Assembly: GCA_036874045.1 (NCBI GenBank)
Contig: CM072340.1
Coordinates: forward strand, 20,945,001 to 21,009,000
Source: Cymodocea nodosa
Lineage: Eukaryota > Streptophyta > Magnoliopsida > Alismatales > Cymodoceaceae
Reading direction: 5' to 3'
Length of the DNA stretch: 64,000 nt
The translations under genes were made by a program, and so were the position numbers. This document shows, one piece after another, positions 62,749 to 64,000 of the stretch; position 1 is the first letter of the stretch, and each line of letters starts with the position of its first letter. The notes under the pieces are model-generated. The model did not search any database, was not told the origin of the DNA, and worked only from the letters and a program-made list of their open reading frames with translations.

Positions 62749-62841
62749 ATGTCGCCCCTATCACCCGCCGCTCCGGTTGCATTCCCTTCCCACCCAAACC
62801 CTAATCTAAAATCTCCGCCTTCTCTATCTGGGCGACAATGA
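62749..62841 (+). CDS. upstream ORF, 30 aa, overlapping the RPL26 start
   Basis: ATG at 62749 opens 30 codons (begins [14 protein letters not shown]) and its TGA at 62839-62841 overlaps the RPL26 ATG as ATGA. It matters only if transcription starts upstream of 62749. Proline- and serine-rich, with no known match. Confidence 0.4.
   Translation: MSPLSPAAPVAFPSHPNPNLKSPPSLSGRQ
62796..62804 (+). promoter_or_regulatory. telo-box AAACCCTAA
   Basis: Perfect telo-box 34 bp before the RPL26 start. Telo-boxes with site II elements are the standard pair in ribosomal protein gene promoters and leaders. Confidence 0.8.
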
Positions 62842-63302
62842 AGTACAACCCGAGGGTTACCTCCTCCCGCCGCAAAAACCGAAAGGCTCACTTCACGGCG
62901 CCGTCCAGCGTCCGCCGGATTCTCATGTCGGCGCCGCTGTCCTCCGACCTAAGCACGAAGTATAACGTGAGATCCATCCCCATCCGCAAGGACGACGAAG
63001 TGCAAGTGGCGCGCGGAACCTTCAAGGGTAGGGAAGGGAAGGTCATCCAAGTCTACCGTAAAAAGTGGGTTATTCACATCGAGAGGATCACGAGGGAGAA
63101 AGTCAATGGCTCCACCGTGAACGTAGGGGTCAACCCGTCCAAAGTGGTAGTGACCAAGCTTAAGATCGACAAGGACCGCAAGGCGCTTCTGGATCGGAAG
63201 GCCAAGGGACGGTCCGCCGATAAGGCCAAGGGGAAGTTCTCGGCTGAGGAGGTCGCGGCAGCGGCGGCGGCTGGTGGACCTTCGTTGCAGGAGGTGGATT
63301 AA
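62838..63302 (+). CDS. RPL26: 60S ribosomal protein L26 (uL24)
   Basis: Cytosolic large-subunit protein near the exit tunnel, 154 aa from one uninterrupted exon. It starts [20 protein letters not shown], which is the conserved family N-terminus, followed by [13 protein letters not shown]. The KOW motif is at about residues 51-77 ([19 protein letters not shown]). Then [15 protein letters not shown] and [18 protein letters not shown], with a basic tail [15 protein letters not shown] and an Ala-rich end. Length and order match plant L26. The absence of introns is normal for many plant L26 genes; a site II/telo-box promoter upstream argues against a processed pseudogene. Confidence 0.98.
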   Translation: MKYNPRVTSSRRKNRKAHFTAPSSVRRILMSAPLSSDLSTKYNVRSIPIRKDDEVQVARGTFKGREGKVIQVYRKKWVIHIERITREKVNGSTVNVGVNPSKVVVTKLKIDKDRKALLDRKAKGRSADKAKGKFSAEEVAAAAAAGGPSLQEVD

Positions 63303-64000
63303 ATGATAGATGTGACAATGGCGACGATTCTCTAAGTCTTCATTATTGTTGGTATATGATTCTTAGTCTTAATTTTTCTTTCTTTTTTGATTTGGACAGT
63401 GTATGCAAGTGATCCATGGCATGGACATTTGGATTTTATTGTTGCAGTTTTTAGAATCCTCTGGATGTTTATTTTCTCTGTTTGAAGTTTTTAGATATGA
63501 ATCTATTGCTCTTATTTGACACTTCAAAAGTACTTTTGGCAATTAGATTGGTAATGTCTGTTTTATATTTCTTTGCTTTATGATGAATGAACACTTAACA
63601 CATCACCGATGAAGAACTTGTTGGCCAAGTGGTTTGAATCTGAAGCTTTAGCGATTGAAGTGTTTTTTTGGAAAATGTTGATTGAGGTTTGATTAGTGTG
63701 GTTATTCTAAAAAATAGTTGGATTAGTGTGGTTTGATGGAAATAATTGTGGGAGGAAAACATTCCAGTAGTGTAGTTCTTTATGACAATGACTCGCAAAC
63801 TAAATTGATTAGTATTTAAGTCTATGTATTGGAGTAACTGCATTGTGCGAGTTTTTGTTGAAATTGGTAAGAGCATGTCGATTCTAATATTGATGAGAGC
63901 ATGAAATCACAGACTTGTTCAAGCCAGATGGTGAGAATTGGCTAAACTGCATATTGTTTGATGTTTCTGTATCTAGGATGCATTTGGTAACTACGATTAC
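63303..64000. other. RPL26 3'UTR and downstream spacer
   Basis: AT-rich with no coding signal on either strand. Confidence 0.6.

Noticed and set aside
1-64000. A new multi-gene system or biosynthetic cluster
   Set aside because: The genes are unrelated housekeeping or regulatory units separated by repeats; nothing suggests co-function beyond the loose phosphate link.

Overview
This is plant nuclear DNA: CDSs split by GT-AG introns, AT-rich intergenic space full of microsatellites, Ty1/copia, LINE and MITE-like relics, and six land-plant genes. The families are pan-angiosperm. The strong GC bias of the RAV exon beside AT-rich surroundings hints at a monocot outside the grasses, but this is weak evidence and I do not name a genus. 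No bacterial operon, CRISPR array, tRNA or rRNA was seen.

Layout. 1-1112 (-): first exon and part of exon 2 of a WIP-type C2H2 zinc-finger regulator, cut by the left edge. 4924-23000 (-): an SPX-less EXS (ERD1/XPR1/SYG1) membrane protein, rebuilt here from twelve coding exons plus a likely 5'UTR exon; it is open throughout (422 aa) although its introns, up to 6 kb, hold LINE, MITE-like and possibly gypsy debris and local tandem duplications. 24221-31869 (+): a decayed Ty1/copia element whose 5' LTR is interrupted by a second, internally deleted copia element with its own LTRs and target-site duplication. 31870-37650: AT-rich gene-free DNA with a foldback element. 37654-38844 (-): an intronless RAV (AP2+B3) factor. 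38845-53400: a long gene desert with AT, GA and poly-C tracts, a degenerate repeat array and a LINE relic. 53802-58217: a possible first exon (-) facing CPP1 (+), a J-like chloroplast membrane chaperone with four coding exons. 59649-61273 (+): a NIGT1/HHO GARP factor with five exons. 62838-63302 (+): cytosolic ribosomal protein L26 (uL24).

How the genes relate. They are independent transcription units. Two touch phosphate biology by family: the EXS protein (relatives move phosphate or keep Golgi enzymes in place) and NIGT1/HHO (nitrate and phosphate starvation signalling), whose leader carries a match to the PHR1 site. CPP1 has a G-box upstream, fitting a chlorophyll-synthesis gene. RPL26 carries the usual site II plus telo-box promoter and an upstream ORF whose stop overlaps the main start. 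I found no gene cluster or new multi-gene system. The most useful results are the rebuilt EXS, CPP1 and NIGT1 gene models, a GC-AG intron, the nested retroelement and the upstream ORFs.
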